In this document: positions 16,410-26,448 of the stretch, piece after piece
How positions within the stretch are numbered: position 1 is the first letter of the stretch
Layout of the letters: each line of letters starts with the position of its first letter
Source of the DNA: Candidatus Mycobacterium methanotrophicum
GTDB taxonomy: Bacteria; Actinomycetota; Actinomycetes; Mycobacteriales; Mycobacteriaceae
Assembly: GCF_023515995.1 (NCBI RefSeq)
Contig: NZ_CP097320.1
Location: 310,001 to 374,000, forward strand
Direction: 5' to 3'
Length of the DNA stretch: 64,000 nucleotides
Notes under the pieces: model-generated
The model's database searches: none
The model's input: only the letters and a program-made list of their open reading frames with translations
What the model was told of the DNA's origin: nothing
Position numbers and translations under genes: made by a program

Positions 16410-17845
16410 CGGGGCGGTGCGGGCAGGTGCCAGCGGTACGGGGCGGCGACGTCGGCGATCGAGGCCGGCCCCCAGGACCCCTTCGGGTAGCTCTGCAGCG
16501 GCGGCGGATTCTGCAAAACGGGCGCGGAGATCTCCCAGAGCCGCTCGATCGATTCGGCGTCGGTGAACAAGGACTGATCACCGGTCATGGCGTCCAGCAG
16601 AAGCCGCTCGTATGCGGCGAGCCCGTTGGCTGAATTGAATGATTCCCCGTAGCGAAACACCATGATAGCCTGCCCGAGGCGCATCGTCGGACCGGGTTCT
16701 TTGGCGAGAAACACCTCCTCGATGGTGCCGGGGTCGGAGAAGTCGATGACCAGCTGGTTGCGACCACTCGGGGAGCGCGTGAGGGTGTCGAGGTCGAACA
16801 TGCGCAAGGTGGGCTGGTGAAAACCCAGCGTCACCATCCGGCGGCTCTCGGCCAGGCACTTGCCGGTGCGCAAGTGGAAGGGCACTCCCTGCCAGCGCCA
16901 GTTGTCGACCTCGACCCGTAAGGCGACGAACGTCTCGGTCGTCGAGGTGGGGCTCACCCCGGGCTCGTGGAGATAACCGTCGTAGCGACCTCGCACGACA
17001 TGAGCGAGGTCGACGGGCCGCATCGCCTCGAAGACCTTGCGCCGCTCGTCTCGCAGCGGTCGGGCCGCCAGCGATGTCGGAGGCTCCATGGCGATGAAGC
17101 CAAGGACCTGAAGCAGGTGGGTCACGACCATGTCGCGGTAGGCGCCGGTGTCCTCGTAGAAGGCGGCGCGGCTCTCGATGGACAGCGTCTCGGGGATGTC
17201 GATCTGCGCATAGGCGATGTGCTCGCGGTTCCAGATCGGTTCGAACAGGCCGTTGCCGAAACGAAGGGCAAGCAAATTGTCGATGGATTCTTTGCCCAAG
17301 AAGTGGTCGATGCGGAATATCTGCGACTCGTCGAATACGGCGTGAATAGCGGCGTTGAGCTGCTTGGCGGAAGCCAGATCGCTGCCGAAGGGCTTCTCCA
17401 CGATGATCGATGTCCGCTCGGCGAGGTTGGCCGCGCCGAGCATCGCGATCATCGACGGGAACGCCGGTGGCGGCACCGCCAGGTGAAACAGGCGCTTGAC
17501 CATGCCGCCGATCTGCTTCTCGGCTGTGGCGATAGCGGTCACCAGCGGGGCGGGATCATCGGCGTCGGCGGCGGCGAAGGACAGCTTCTGCTCGAAGTCG
17601 TCCCAGGCAGCTCCGGTGGGCGGCAGGGTTCCGAACTCGGTGACCGCGTCGCGGACGTGCCGGCGAAAACCCTCGTCGGACAGGGCTACCGCAGCCGGGG
17701 CCGAGCCGATGATCCGGTAGCGCGCCGGAAGCAGATCACTGGCCGCGAGACGATACAGGCCGGGGAGCAGCATGCGCTTCGCCAGATCGCCTGTGGCGCC
17801 AAACAATACGATCACATGGTCATCGGGGCGGGTTAGACTATCCAT
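16406..17845 (-). CDS. zwf: Glucose-6-phosphate 1-dehydrogenase
   Basis: 479 aa, the usual length. It oxidises glucose 6-phosphate to the lactone with NAD(P)+. N-terminal coenzyme fold LFGATGDLAKRMLLPGLYRL. The active-site signature FRIDHFLGKESIDNLLALRF holds the substrate-binding Lys and catalytic His. The actinobacterial assembly protein OpcA, normally next to zwf, is absent here. Divergent from rpiA across a 115-bp gap that should contain both promoters. It heads a unit zwf-HAD read leftwards. Confidence 0.94.
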   Translation of the reverse strand: MDSLTRPDDHVIVLFGATGDLAKRMLLPGLYRLAASDLLPARYRIIGSAPAAVALSDEGFRRHVRDAVTEFGTLPPTGAAWDDFEQKLSFAAADADDPAPLVTAIATAEKQIGGMVKRLFHLAVPPPAFPSMIAMLGAANLAERTSIIVEKPFGSDLASAKQLNAAIHAVFDESQIFRIDHFLGKESIDNLLALRFGNGLFEPIWNREHIAYAQIDIPETLSIESRAAFYEDTGAYRDMVVTHLLQVLGFIAMEPPTSLAARPLRDERRKVFEAMRPVDLAHVVRGRYDGYLHEPGVSPTSTTETFVALRVEVDNWRWQGVPFHLRTGKCLAESRRMVTLGFHQPTLRMFDLDTLTRSPSGRNQLVIDFSDPGTIEEVFLAKEPGPTMRLGQAIMVFRYGESFNSANGLAAYERLLLDAMTGDQSLFTDAESIERLWEISAPVLQNPPPLQSYPKGSWGPASIADVAAPYRWHLPAPPR

Positions 17846-17960
17846 CGGCGCGCTCCTTGAATGCTTCCAGGTGGACTAGCCGCTTAGCGCTGCGTGAGCT
17901 GGGCAGGCTGCCAAAGCGGTACGTGATGGTCTTGATTCGGCACGATCTGGGGGATAGCTG

Positions 17961-18620
17961 ATGAGTGTCGACACTGCGGCCGAGGCGGACGCCGCGGCCC
18001 AAGCAGCCGCCGACCTGGTCGAAGACGGCATGTGGGTCGGGCTGGGCACCGGTTCGACGGTCGCCCACCTGCTGCCGGCGATCGCGGAGCGGAAACGCGC
18101 TATCCGCTGTGTGGCGACCTCGCCGCGAACCGAGGAGCGGGCCCGCCGACTCAGCATCGATGTGGAGCCGTTCGCCAACGTGGACCGCCTAGACCTTGCC
18201 ATCGACGGCGCCGACCAGATCGCCCCCAACGGGTGGCTGATGAAAGGCGGCGGCGCTGCGCATACCCGCGAGAAGTTGGTGGCGATCACCGCCGAGCGGT
18301 TCGTCGTGATCGCTGACTCGACGAAGCTCATCGCGTGCTTGCATGGTCCGGTCCCCGTTGAGCTGCTCGCTTTCGGTATCGGCTCGACGATGCGCAGGCT
18401 CGGCACTGTCGCGTTGCGCGACGTCCCCCGCAGTCCTGACAGCGGGGTCATCGCCGACGTCGACTGCGCACTCGATGCTCCGGGGGCTGCGGCGTCATGG
18501 TTTTCGGGCATCCCGGGCGTGGTCGAGCACGGCTTGTTCCCTCCCGAGATGGTGACGATGGCGCTGGTCGGGCGGGCTGGCGCCGTGGACAGGCTCACTT
18601 TCGGTCCCGTTCTTCCTTGA
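17961..18620 (+). CDS. rpiA: Ribose-5-phosphate isomerase A
   Basis: 219 aa, interconverting ribose 5-phosphate and ribulose 5-phosphate. Motifs are VGLGTGSTVAHLLPA (phosphate loop) and IDGADQIAPN, WLMKGGGAAHTREKL with the catalytic Asp, Lys and Glu. The usual DGADE reads DGADQ here, a change just outside the core catalytic residues. Mycobacteria usually use RpiB, so an RpiA is itself notable. It is the only gene of the sugar-phosphate cluster on the plus strand, and its 3' end overlaps the end of pgl by 26 bp. Confidence 0.92.
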   Translation: MSVDTAAEADAAAQAAADLVEDGMWVGLGTGSTVAHLLPAIAERKRAIRCVATSPRTEERARRLSIDVEPFANVDRLDLAIDGADQIAPNGWLMKGGGAAHTREKLVAITAERFVVIADSTKLIACLHGPVPVELLAFGIGSTMRRLGTVALRDVPRSPDSGVIADVDCALDAPGAAASWFSGIPGVVEHGLFPPEMVTMALVGRAGAVDRLTFGPVLP

Positions 18621-19296
18621 CGGTCCCCGCCGGGTCGGGCGCCGCCGCTGCCTGGTCGGCCATGATCAGCGATGCGTCGGCGTGCACCCGCCCGGCGGGG
18701 ATGGTGTCGTCGCCGCGCAGCAGACGCGCGAGAGCGTCGTGTTTGTCGGCTCCGGTGATCAACCACAGCAGCTGGTCGGCTCGGCTAAGGGCCGGGTATG
18801 TCAGCGTCATACGCCGATGCCACTGGTAGGGCTCGGTGAGGCCGACGAGGCGATCGGTGACCTCGAGCACCGGGTCTGCGGGCACCAGAGAGGCGCAGTG
18901 CCCATCGGCGCCAAGACCTAGGTGGACAAGGTCGAAGCGTTCGGGCAGCAGTGCGGCGTAGTCGGCGGCGGCGGCGTCGAGGTCGGGGCGCTCGACCGCC
19001 ATGGCCACGATATGCGCGGGTATGCCGCCGAGGGTTTGGCGCAGGTGGGTGAGGTTGCGATCCGGGCTACCCGCGGCAGCGACCCGCTCGTCGACCTGAT
19101 AAAACACCGCTTGCTCCCAGGCAGCGTCGCCGGCGGCGAGCCGGGCGAACATCGCCCACGGCGTGCGCCCGCCGCTGACCGCGAAGTCAAACCGGCCGCG
19201 CTGCGCGATCGCGACCCGAGCGCGTTCGGTGACAAACGCCGCCGCCCGAGAAGCGACGCTTTGGACGTCAGGCAGTTGCAGAAGCTCATGACGCAC
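18595..19296 (-). CDS. pgl: 6-phosphogluconolactonase
   Basis: 233 aa; hydrolyses 6-phosphogluconolactone. The pattern FAVSGGRTPWAMFARLA, YQVDERVAAAGSPDRNLTHL and LGLGADGHCASLVP is diagnostic of the DevB/Pgl family. The start is GTG 19296 (RHELLQLPDV), 7 bp after the gnd stop, so it is in the gnd-pgl operon. Antisense overlap with rpiA covers the last eight codons. Confidence 0.93.
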   Translation of the reverse strand: MRHELLQLPDVQSVASRAAAFVTERARVAIAQRGRFDFAVSGGRTPWAMFARLAAGDAAWEQAVFYQVDERVAAAGSPDRNLTHLRQTLGGIPAHIVAMAVERPDLDAAAADYAALLPERFDLVHLGLGADGHCASLVPADPVLEVTDRLVGLTEPYQWHRRMTLTYPALSRADQLLWLITGADKHDALARLLRGDDTIPAGRVHADASLIMADQAAAAPDPAGTVKEERDRK

Positions 19297-19303
19297 GGGC
19301 TGC

Positions 19304-20335
19304 TCAGGCTTTCTTTTCGGCGTGCCCGCCGAACTCCGAGCGCATGGCCGAGAGCAATTTGTCGGCCAGTTGGCCCCTGTCTCTGGAGGCGAGGCGCTCG
19401 TAGAGCGCGGCGGTGATCGCCCCGGCGGGCACCCCGATTTCGATCGCCGCGTTCACCGTCCAACGGCCCTCACCCGAGTCCGATACCCGTCCGGAGAAGT
19501 CCTCGAGGCCTGGCGAGCGGGCCAACGCGTCGGCGACGAGGTCGACGAGCCACGAGCTGACGACCGACGCGCGCCGCCACAGCTCGGCGACCTCGGCGAT
19601 GTCGATCTGGTAGGGGTAGGCCCAGGCATCGGTGAGCGGAGCGGTCTCGGTGTCGACCTCGCGGGGATGAAGCCCGGCATCAGCATGGCCGATGACGTTA
19701 AGACCTTCGGCGATGGCGGCCATCATCCCGTATTCGACGCCGTTGTGAACCATCTTCACGAAATGCCCCGCCCCGCTCGGCCCGCAGTGCAGATAACCCT
19801 CGGGCGCCGTGCCGTTAGTGCGGGTGCGCCCCGGGGTGGGTGCGGCGCTGGCTGCTCCGGGAGCGATCGTCTTGAAGATGGGATCGAGATGGCGAACCGC
19901 CCCTTCCTCCCCCCCGATCATCAGGCAGTAGCCTCGCTCGAGTCCCCAGACTCCGCCGCTGGTCCCGCAGTCGATATACGAGATCTGCCGGGCGGCGAGC
20001 GTCTTCGCCCGAACGATGTCGTCACGATAGTAGGAGTTGCCGCCGTCGACGAGGATGTCGCCGGGCTCCAGGAGCGGGGTCAGCTCGTCGATGGTCGCCC
20101 CGACGACGCCGGCGGGAAGCATCAACCACACCACCCGCGGCTTGTCGAGTTTGGCGACGAACTCGCCGATCGATGCGACACCAGTAGCCCCTTGGGTTTC
20201 CAGCGCTGCGACCGCGTCACGGTTGACGTCGAAGACCACACAGCGATGCCCATCGCCGAGCAGCCGGCGTACCAGGTTGGCGCCCATCCGCCCGGCGCCG
20301 AGCATCCCTACTTGCATCCGATGGTTCGTTGGCAT
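19304..20335 (-). CDS. gnd: 6-phosphogluconate dehydrogenase (decarboxylating), short YqeC/GndA form
   Basis: 343 aa. N-terminal nucleotide fold VGMLGAGRMGANLVRRLL, substrate loop VDGGNSYYRDDIVRA and signature GPSGAGHFVKMVHNGVEYGM, which contains the catalytic Lys and His-Asn. Short Gnd proteins of this group often prefer NAD+. An insert rich in Ala, Pro and Thr (about residues 155-172) precedes the signature. The ATG overlaps the pgi stop by one base (TGATG). It produces ribulose 5-phosphate and CO2 in the oxidative branch. Confidence 0.93.
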   Translation of the reverse strand: MPTNHRMQVGMLGAGRMGANLVRRLLGDGHRCVVFDVNRDAVAALETQGATGVASIGEFVAKLDKPRVVWLMLPAGVVGATIDELTPLLEPGDILVDGGNSYYRDDIVRAKTLAARQISYIDCGTSGGVWGLERGYCLMIGGEEGAVRHLDPIFKTIAPGAASAAPTPGRTRTNGTAPEGYLHCGPSGAGHFVKMVHNGVEYGMMAAIAEGLNVIGHADAGLHPREVDTETAPLTDAWAYPYQIDIAEVAELWRRASVVSSWLVDLVADALARSPGLEDFSGRVSDSGEGRWTVNAAIEIGVPAGAITAALYERLASRDRGQLADKLLSAMRSEFGGHAEKKA

Positions 20336-22011
20336 CAGCAGGCTCCTTGCTTGAGGGTTCGGTAGCGGCGGATCAGGGCGTTGGTGGAGGAGTCGTGGTT
20401 CAGGTCGGGCTCGTCGGCGGCGCTGAGCTCGGGGACGATGCGCTTGGCCAGCACCTTGCCCAGTTCAACCCCCCATTGGTCGAACGAGTCGATGCCCCAG
20501 ATGACGCCTTGGGTGAACACCGAGTGCTCGTAGAGGGCGATGAGGCCGCCGAGCAGACGGGGAGTGAGCAGATCGGCGAGCAGCACCGAGGTCGGGCGGT
20601 TGCCCGCCATGACTTTGTGCGCCACCACCGCCTCGGGGACTCCTTGGGCTTTGATCTCATCTGGGGTCTGGCCGAAGGCGAGCGCCTCGGCCTGGGCGAA
20701 AACGTTGGCGGTCAAAATGTCGTGGTGATCGCCGAGCGGGTTGAGGGAGCGGGCAAAACCGATGAGATCGATCGGCACTAGACGCGTCCCTTGGTGAAGG
20801 AGCTGGTAGAAGCTGTGCTGGCCGTTGGTGCCCGGCTCGCCCCAATAGATGGCGCCGGTGTCGTAATCGACGGTGGCGCCATCCACAGTGACGTGTTTGC
20901 CGTTGGATTCCATGGTCAGCTGTTGAAGGTAGGCCGGGAACCGCTTCAGGTACTGCTCGTAGGGGATCACCGCCTGGCTTTGGGCGCCGAAGAAATTGCC
21001 GTACCAGACCGCTAAAAGACCCATCAGCACCGGCAGGTTGTTTTCCATGGGCGCGGTGGCGAAGTGGATGTCCATGTCGTGAAAGCCGGCCAGCATCTGG
21101 GCGAAATGCTCTGGGCCGATCGCCAGCATGGTCGACAGGCCGATAGCTGAGTCCATGGAGTAGCGGCCCCCGACCCAGTCCCAGAAGCCGAACATGTTGG
21201 CGGTGTCGATACCGAATTCGGCGACCCCTGCAGCGTTGGTCGACACGGCCACGAAGTGCTTGGCCACCGCAGCGTCGTCGCCGAGGCTGTCCACCAACCA
21301 GCGGCGAGCCGAGGCGGCGTTGGTGAGGGTTTCCAAGGTGGTGAACGTCTTGGAGCAGACGATGAACAGCGTCTCTTCGGCGGACAGGTCACGGGTGGCT
21401 TCGATCAGGTCGGTGGCGTCGACGTTGGAGACGAAGCGAAACGTCATGTCGCGCCTGGAGTAGTGCCGCAGCGCTTCGTAGGCCATCACCGGCCCCAGGT
21501 CGGATCCGCCGATACCGATGTTGATGATGTTGCGGATCGGTTTGCCGCTATGGCCCCGCCAGGTGCCCGAGCGGACCTGATCGGCAAATCGCGCCATCTT
21601 GTCCAGAACGTGGTGGACCTCAGCGACGACATCGGCGCCGTCGACCACCAGGTGGGTGCCTCGGGGCATGCGCAGCGCGACGTGGAGCACCGAGCGGCCC
21701 TCGGAGACGTTGATCGGCGCGCCGGCGAACATGGCGTCGCGCCGCTGGGCGAGTTGGCGGTCCTCGGCCAGGCGCATCAGCAGGCGCAGGGTTTCGTCGG
21801 TGATCCGATGTTTGGAGTAATCCACATAGATACCGGCCGCTTCGGCGACGAGGCGCTGCCCGCGCCCGGGATCATCGGCGAAGAACTCGCGCAGATGCCG
21901 GTCGCTGATCTGGCTGTGGTGACGTTGCAGAGCCTGCCAGGCTGGAGTTTGACGCAAGGAAGATTCGGTCATGGCGTGTTGTCCGCTCGTCTGTCGATCG
22001 GTAGTGCTCAT
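20335..22011 (-). CDS. pgi: Glucose-6-phosphate isomerase
   Basis: 558 aa, normal length. Both family signatures are present: [15 protein letters not shown] and [16 protein letters not shown], along with [17 protein letters not shown] choose ATG 22011 ([14 protein letters not shown]), which overlaps the tal stop as ATGA. The frame is open further upstream only inside tal. Its place between tal and gnd lets the cluster return fructose 6-phosphate to glucose 6-phosphate. Confidence 0.95.
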   Translation of the reverse strand: MSTTDRQTSGQHAMTESSLRQTPAWQALQRHHSQISDRHLREFFADDPGRGQRLVAEAAGIYVDYSKHRITDETLRLLMRLAEDRQLAQRRDAMFAGAPINVSEGRSVLHVALRMPRGTHLVVDGADVVAEVHHVLDKMARFADQVRSGTWRGHSGKPIRNIINIGIGGSDLGPVMAYEALRHYSRRDMTFRFVSNVDATDLIEATRDLSAEETLFIVCSKTFTTLETLTNAASARRWLVDSLGDDAAVAKHFVAVSTNAAGVAEFGIDTANMFGFWDWVGGRYSMDSAIGLSTMLAIGPEHFAQMLAGFHDMDIHFATAPMENNLPVLMGLLAVWYGNFFGAQSQAVIPYEQYLKRFPAYLQQLTMESNGKHVTVDGATVDYDTGAIYWGEPGTNGQHSFYQLLHQGTRLVPIDLIGFARSLNPLGDHHDILTANVFAQAEALAFGQTPDEIKAQGVPEAVVAHKVMAGNRPTSVLLADLLTPRLLGGLIALYEHSVFTQGVIWGIDSFDQWGVELGKVLAKRIVPELSAADEPDLNHDSSTNALIRRYRTLKQGAC

Positions 22012-23084
22012 CGCGTCAGCGAGGTGCTTTGGGTGTCGATCCGCTGAAGCAAGTCGTGCCAGTCGTCGACGAAGGCTGCGGCGCCGTCGTCTTGAAGCTT
22101 GCCGGCGAGCGCGTCGAGGTCGACGCCCGCCTGGTTGAAGCGGGCCAGCCACTGATCAACATCGCCGCCATCGGCGGGCAGCGGATCACCCACCTGACCG
22201 TGGTCGAAGAATGCCTCCAGGGTCGGGCCGGGCATGGTGTTGATGGTCAGAGGCGCAGCCAGGCCATGCACGTAGAGCGTGTCGGATGCGGTCGGGTCTT
22301 TGGTGCCGGTGCTCGCCCACAGCACGCGCTGGGGTCGCGCGCCGGCATTGGCCAGCGCCTGGAACCGCTCGCCGTCGAGGATCTGGCGATACGAGCGGTA
22401 GACGTCGAGACCGACCGCCAGCCCGAGGTGGTCGCGTAGTTCAGCGGGAACGCTGTGGGCGACGGCGGCGTCCCAGCGAGAGATGAACACCGAGGCCACC
22501 GAGCCGACCGCCGGGTCCAGACCGGCAGCCAGACGCCGTTGGACACCGCGCAGGTAGGCCTGGGCCGCCGCCCGGTAGTGGCCCGCGGAGAACAGCAGCG
22601 TCACGTTCACCGCGATCCCGTCTGCGATGCAGGTCTCGATCGCGACAAGACCTTCGGCGGTGCCGGGAATCTTGATCATCAGGTTGGGGCGGCCCACCTT
22701 TTGGTGCAGCGATCGCGCAGCGGTGACGGTGCGCTCGGTGTCGTGTGCCAGCAGCGGTGAAACCTCAAGCGACACCCAGCCGTCAAGGCCTTTGCTGCGT
22801 TCATGCACGCCGAGGAACAAGTCCGCGGCGCGCCGGATGTCTTCGGCTGCCAGCTCGAAGAACAGCTCCTCACCGGCTAGCCCTCGGCCCGCCAGGGCAC
22901 GCATCGCGTCGTCGTAGTCGCCCGAGGCGATCGCCTTGTCGAAGATCGACGGGTTAGAGGTGAGCCCGGTCACCGAATATCGATCGATGTAGCGTGCGAT
23001 TGCTCCCAAGTCGAGCAGGGACCGGGTGATGTTGTCCAGCCAGAGGCTTTGGCCCAACTTCTGCAGCGCTTCGGTCGGTTTCAT
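22008..23084 (-). CDS. tal: Transaldolase
   Basis: 358 aa, the long actinobacterial/plant-type transaldolase. Signature [14 protein letters not shown] near the N-terminus and Schiff-base Lys in [13 protein letters not shown]. The ATG at 23084 overlaps the tkt stop (ATGA) and has AAGGAG ahead of it, which is better than the ATG further upstream. The 3' end overlaps pgi by 4 bp. It moves three-carbon units in the non-oxidative branch. Confidence 0.94.
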   Translation of the reverse strand: MKPTEALQKLGQSLWLDNITRSLLDLGAIARYIDRYSVTGLTSNPSIFDKAIASGDYDDAMRALAGRGLAGEELFFELAAEDIRRAADLFLGVHERSKGLDGWVSLEVSPLLAHDTERTVTAARSLHQKVGRPNLMIKIPGTAEGLVAIETCIADGIAVNVTLLFSAGHYRAAAQAYLRGVQRRLAAGLDPAVGSVASVFISRWDAAVAHSVPAELRDHLGLAVGLDVYRSYRQILDGERFQALANAGARPQRVLWASTGTKDPTASDTLYVHGLAAPLTINTMPGPTLEAFFDHGQVGDPLPADGGDVDQWLARFNQAGVDLDALAGKLQDDGAAAFVDDWHDLLQRIDTQSTSLTR

Positions 23085-25139
23085 CGGTGCTCCTTGGGGG
23101 TTTGCGCACATCGGCGGGCGATCTCGGTCACCTTCTCGGGGGTGAAACCGAACTTGGACATCAGGGCTTTCAGCGGTGCGGACGCCCCGAAGGTGTGCAT
23201 ACCCACCACCACCCCATCCTCACCGATGTAGCGGTCCCATCCAAGGGTGGGGGCCGCTTCGATCGCGACGCGGGCCCGGACCTGCGGCGGGATCACCCGG
23301 CGGCGGTAGGCCTCGTCCTGGCGGTCGAACAGCTCCCAGCACGGCATGCTCACCACCCGCGCCGAAAGCCCAACGGCGGCAAGCTCCTCGCGGGCACTCA
23401 GGGCAAGCTGCACCTCCGATCCGGTCGCGAGCAAGATCACGTCGGGCTCGTTATCGGTGTCGGCGAGGATATAGGCACCCCGGGCAACCCCGTCGGCCGA
23501 GGCGTACACCGAGCGGTCCACGGTCGGTAGCGCCTGGCGGGTGAGCACCACCACCGCGGGCTCGTGACGAAGCCCGCTCACGACCCGCCAAGTCTCGACG
23601 ACCTCGTTGGCGTCCGCGGGTCGAAAAACAAGCAGCCCCGGCATGGCCCGAAGCGAAGCCAGCTGCTCGACGGGCTGGTGGGTGGGGCCGTCCTCACCAA
23701 GCCCGATGGAATCGTGGGTGAAAATATGCACAACGGGCAGTTCCATGAGCGCAGACAACCGAATAGCGGGCCGGGCATAGTCGGAGAAGATGAGAAAGCT
23801 CGACCAAAACGGCCGCAGCTTGCACAGCGCCAACCCATTGGCGATCGCCGCCGCGGCATGCTCGCGGATCCCGAAATGCAGATTTCGACCATCCCAATCG
23901 GTGCGCTGGATGTAGCTGGCCCCCAGCAAGGTGGTCTTGGTCGACGGCGAGAGGTCTGCCGACCCCCCGACAAGCCAGGGAATCTGCTTAGCCAACGCGT
24001 TGAGGACAAACCCTGACGAATCGCGTGTGGCCAGTCCCGACTCGTCGGCCACGAACGGCGGCAGGCTGGCCTGCCAACCTTCGGGAAGCTCGCGTCGCTG
24101 CATGGTGTCGATCTCGTCGGCAAGAACCGGATAGGCATTGCGGTAGCCGGTCATCATCGTGTCCCACGTCGCGTGCAGCGCGGCGCCGCGGGCGCCGATC
24201 CCGGCCGCGAACGCGTCATAGACACCGTCGGCCACGAAGAACTCGACGTCGACGGGAAGCCCCAGAAACGCCTTGGTCACACGCACACCATCAGGACCAA
24301 GTGGCTCGCCGTGAGCCTTGGGGGAATCCTCCACCGGCGAGCCGTAGCCGATGTGGCTGTGGACCACCATCAACGTCGGGCGTTCGTGCTCGGTTTTGAA
24401 GCAGTGCAGCGCCCGGGAGATCGCGTCAAGATCATTGACATTGGCCACCACCGTGACGTTCCAGCCGTAGGCCAGAAACCGGGCAGCGACGTCCTCGGTG
24501 AACGTGATGTCGGTATGGCCCTCGATCGTCACCCGGTTCGAATCGTAAATCCAGCACAGGTTGGACCACCCGAGATGACCCGCCAGCGACGCCGCCTCCG
24601 AGGAAACCCCCTCCATCACGTCGCCGTCGCCGGCCAAGGCATAGACGTCGAAATCGAAGACCGGGTCGCCTTCCCGGTTGTAGCGCGCGGCCAGCCATTT
24701 CCCGGCGATCGCCATCCCCACCGAGGTGGCGACACCCGAGCGAGCCGGTGGTGGTTTCCACCCCGCTCGTCCAGTGGTATTCGGGATGGCCGGGACAGCG
24801 TGAATCCAGCTGACGAAACGTCTCAAGATCGGCCATCGTCACCGCCGGTCGTCCCAGCACCTCGTAGTCGGTGTCGACCGCGTGGACGCGGGCTAGATGC
24901 AGCAGCGACCACAGCAGCGTCGAAGCGTGCCCCTCGGAGAGAACGAAACGATCCCGGTTTGCCCAGATCGGATCGGCAGGACCGAAACGCAACAACCGCT
25001 GCCACAACACATAGGCGGCCGGGGCAATGCCCATCGGAGTGCCAGGATGCCCCGAGTTGGCCTTCTCCACCGCGTCGATGCACAGCCCCTGGATGGTGTT
25101 CACACACCTGGTGTCGATATCAGCCTCTGCGATATTCAT
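23081..25139 (-). pseudogene. tkt: Transketolase with one frameshift
   Basis: The N-terminal frame (25139 down to about 24740) gives CVNTIQGLCIDAVEKANSGH and EYHWTSGVETTTGSLG. The frame then breaks and resumes as GVATSVGMAIAGKWLAARYN. Compared with the family's GPLGQG, four bases seem missing at about 24736-24740. Beyond that the gene is intact: TPP motif GDGDVMEGVSSEAASLAGHL, pyrimidine domain GIREHAAAAIANG and a normal C-terminus ending at 23081. The start ATG 25139 has AAGGGA upstream. If the gap is real the pathway lacks this transketolase. If it is an error, this is a full ~685-residue enzyme. Confidence 0.9.
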
Positions 25140-25362
25140 CGATGTCCCTTGTGGTTTGTGTTGTGTGGAAGATTTCGATTTTCTTGGCCTCCATCACCGG
25201 ATACTGTGGTCGCAGAAACATCCGCATCAGCTGCGGTATGGGATTCTTGGCCATCGACCCACCGATACGATGATGCATATGCACGCAAACGGGGCACCGA
25301 TAATCTGAGTCCCGAATCTTCCTATCGCTGATCACTTCCTGCCCCGATTCCTGCGCTCACGC
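25140..25362 (-). promoter_or_regulatory. tkt upstream region with a DosR-type half site
   Basis: Gap between aldolase and tkt. On the minus strand TTCGGGACT at 25316-25308 is a perfect left half of the DosR consensus, about 170 bp before the tkt start. The right half does not match. A 71-codon frame fills much of the gap but looks non-coding. A promoter for the tkt-tal-pgi-gnd-pgl run is expected here. Confidence 0.4.
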
Positions 25363-26250
25363 TCAGGTGATAGACGCGGCATAGATCTGCTCGATCGAGG
25401 TGTGCAGCTCGGCGCTGAACTCGGCGTCACTCATGGTGACCTTGAGGCCCTCAGTAAGGGCCCGGGAGAAGCTGGCAATCATGCCATGGTTACGGGCAAG
25501 CCGCCCGGTGGCCTCCTCCCGGCTGTAGCCACCCGATAACGCGGCGACCCGAAGGACATTGGGCTGTTCCATGAGCGGGGCATAGAGATCACCCTGCTCG
25601 GGCAAAGTCAGTTTCAGCATCACGTGCTCATCGGGATCTAACTGATCCAGATGATTCGCCAAAGCGTCTCGCAGAAGATTCTCGGCTGCTTGTTTCTCGG
25701 GACTCGTGATGTCGACTTCGGGCTCCAGGATCGGCACCAGGCCAGTCGCGCAGATCCGGTGAGCGATCTCGAATTGCTGGTCGACCACCGCCTGGACACC
25801 GGCCGAGTCGGCTATCTGGATGAACGAGCGCATCTTGGTTCCGAAAATCCCTTTACGCACGGCCTTTTCCAGCAGCGCATCAAGGTCGGGCATCGGCTTC
25901 ATACAACGAACTCCGTCGGTTTCAGATGCCAGTCCCTTATCCACCTTCAAAAATGGCACCACACGTTTCCTGCCCCAGACGTAACCTGCCGAATCAATTC
26001 CATCGATCTGGCGATCGATCGTGTCCTCGAACAAGATGGTGGCAAGGATGCGGTCACCGCTGAAGCTCGGATCGGCGATGATCCGAGTCCGCATCTCATG
26101 CATAAGGTCGAACATCTCGTCATCGTCGTTGTAGCCGCTATGCGATATGCCATAACGGGCGAGTGCGGCAGGAGTACTCCCACCACTTTGGTCGAGCGCG
26201 GCAATCAAGCCATTCCCGTGCGTGATTTTTTCGAACTGATCTTGATTCAT
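25363..26250 (-). CDS. fda: Fructose-bisphosphate aldolase class I
   Basis: 295 aa. The pattern LIAALDQSGGSTPAALARYG, FLKVDKGLA and GLVPILEPEVDI with a later LKLTLPEQG matches the bacterial class I (Schiff base, metal-free) aldolases. Most mycobacteria rely on a class II Fba, so this is an extra form. The ATG at 26250 has no strong Shine-Dalgarno. Lying upstream of tkt in the same direction, it could connect triose phosphates to the sugar cycle. Downstream gap of 223 bp suggests its own transcript. Confidence 0.92.
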   Translation of the reverse strand: MNQDQFEKITHGNGLIAALDQSGGSTPAALARYGISHSGYNDDDEMFDLMHEMRTRIIADPSFSGDRILATILFEDTIDRQIDGIDSAGYVWGRKRVVPFLKVDKGLASETDGVRCMKPMPDLDALLEKAVRKGIFGTKMRSFIQIADSAGVQAVVDQQFEIAHRICATGLVPILEPEVDITSPEKQAAENLLRDALANHLDQLDPDEHVMLKLTLPEQGDLYAPLMEQPNVLRVAALSGGYSREEATGRLARNHGMIASFSRALTEGLKVTMSDAEFSAELHTSIEQIYAASIT

Positions 26251-26448
26251 ATTATGACTTCCATCAGTTATATCCTCACACCATGGCTATCATCACAAGA
26301 CTCCTGATGCGATAAAGGGACGAGGAGAGCAATTGTCAATACCTGTGGATCGGGATTTTTTCAGGCGACCTCCTCCCCGGTTTCGTCAGCGACCTGGTCG
26401 TCGGGGCGTTCGACGAGTGGAGAACCCCCACTTTCGTAGACACTAGCA

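Noticed and set aside
25120..25335. 71-codon minus-strand frame between aldolase and tkt
   Set aside because: It overlaps the tkt start, has no clear ribosome site or family resemblance, and occupies the likely promoter region.
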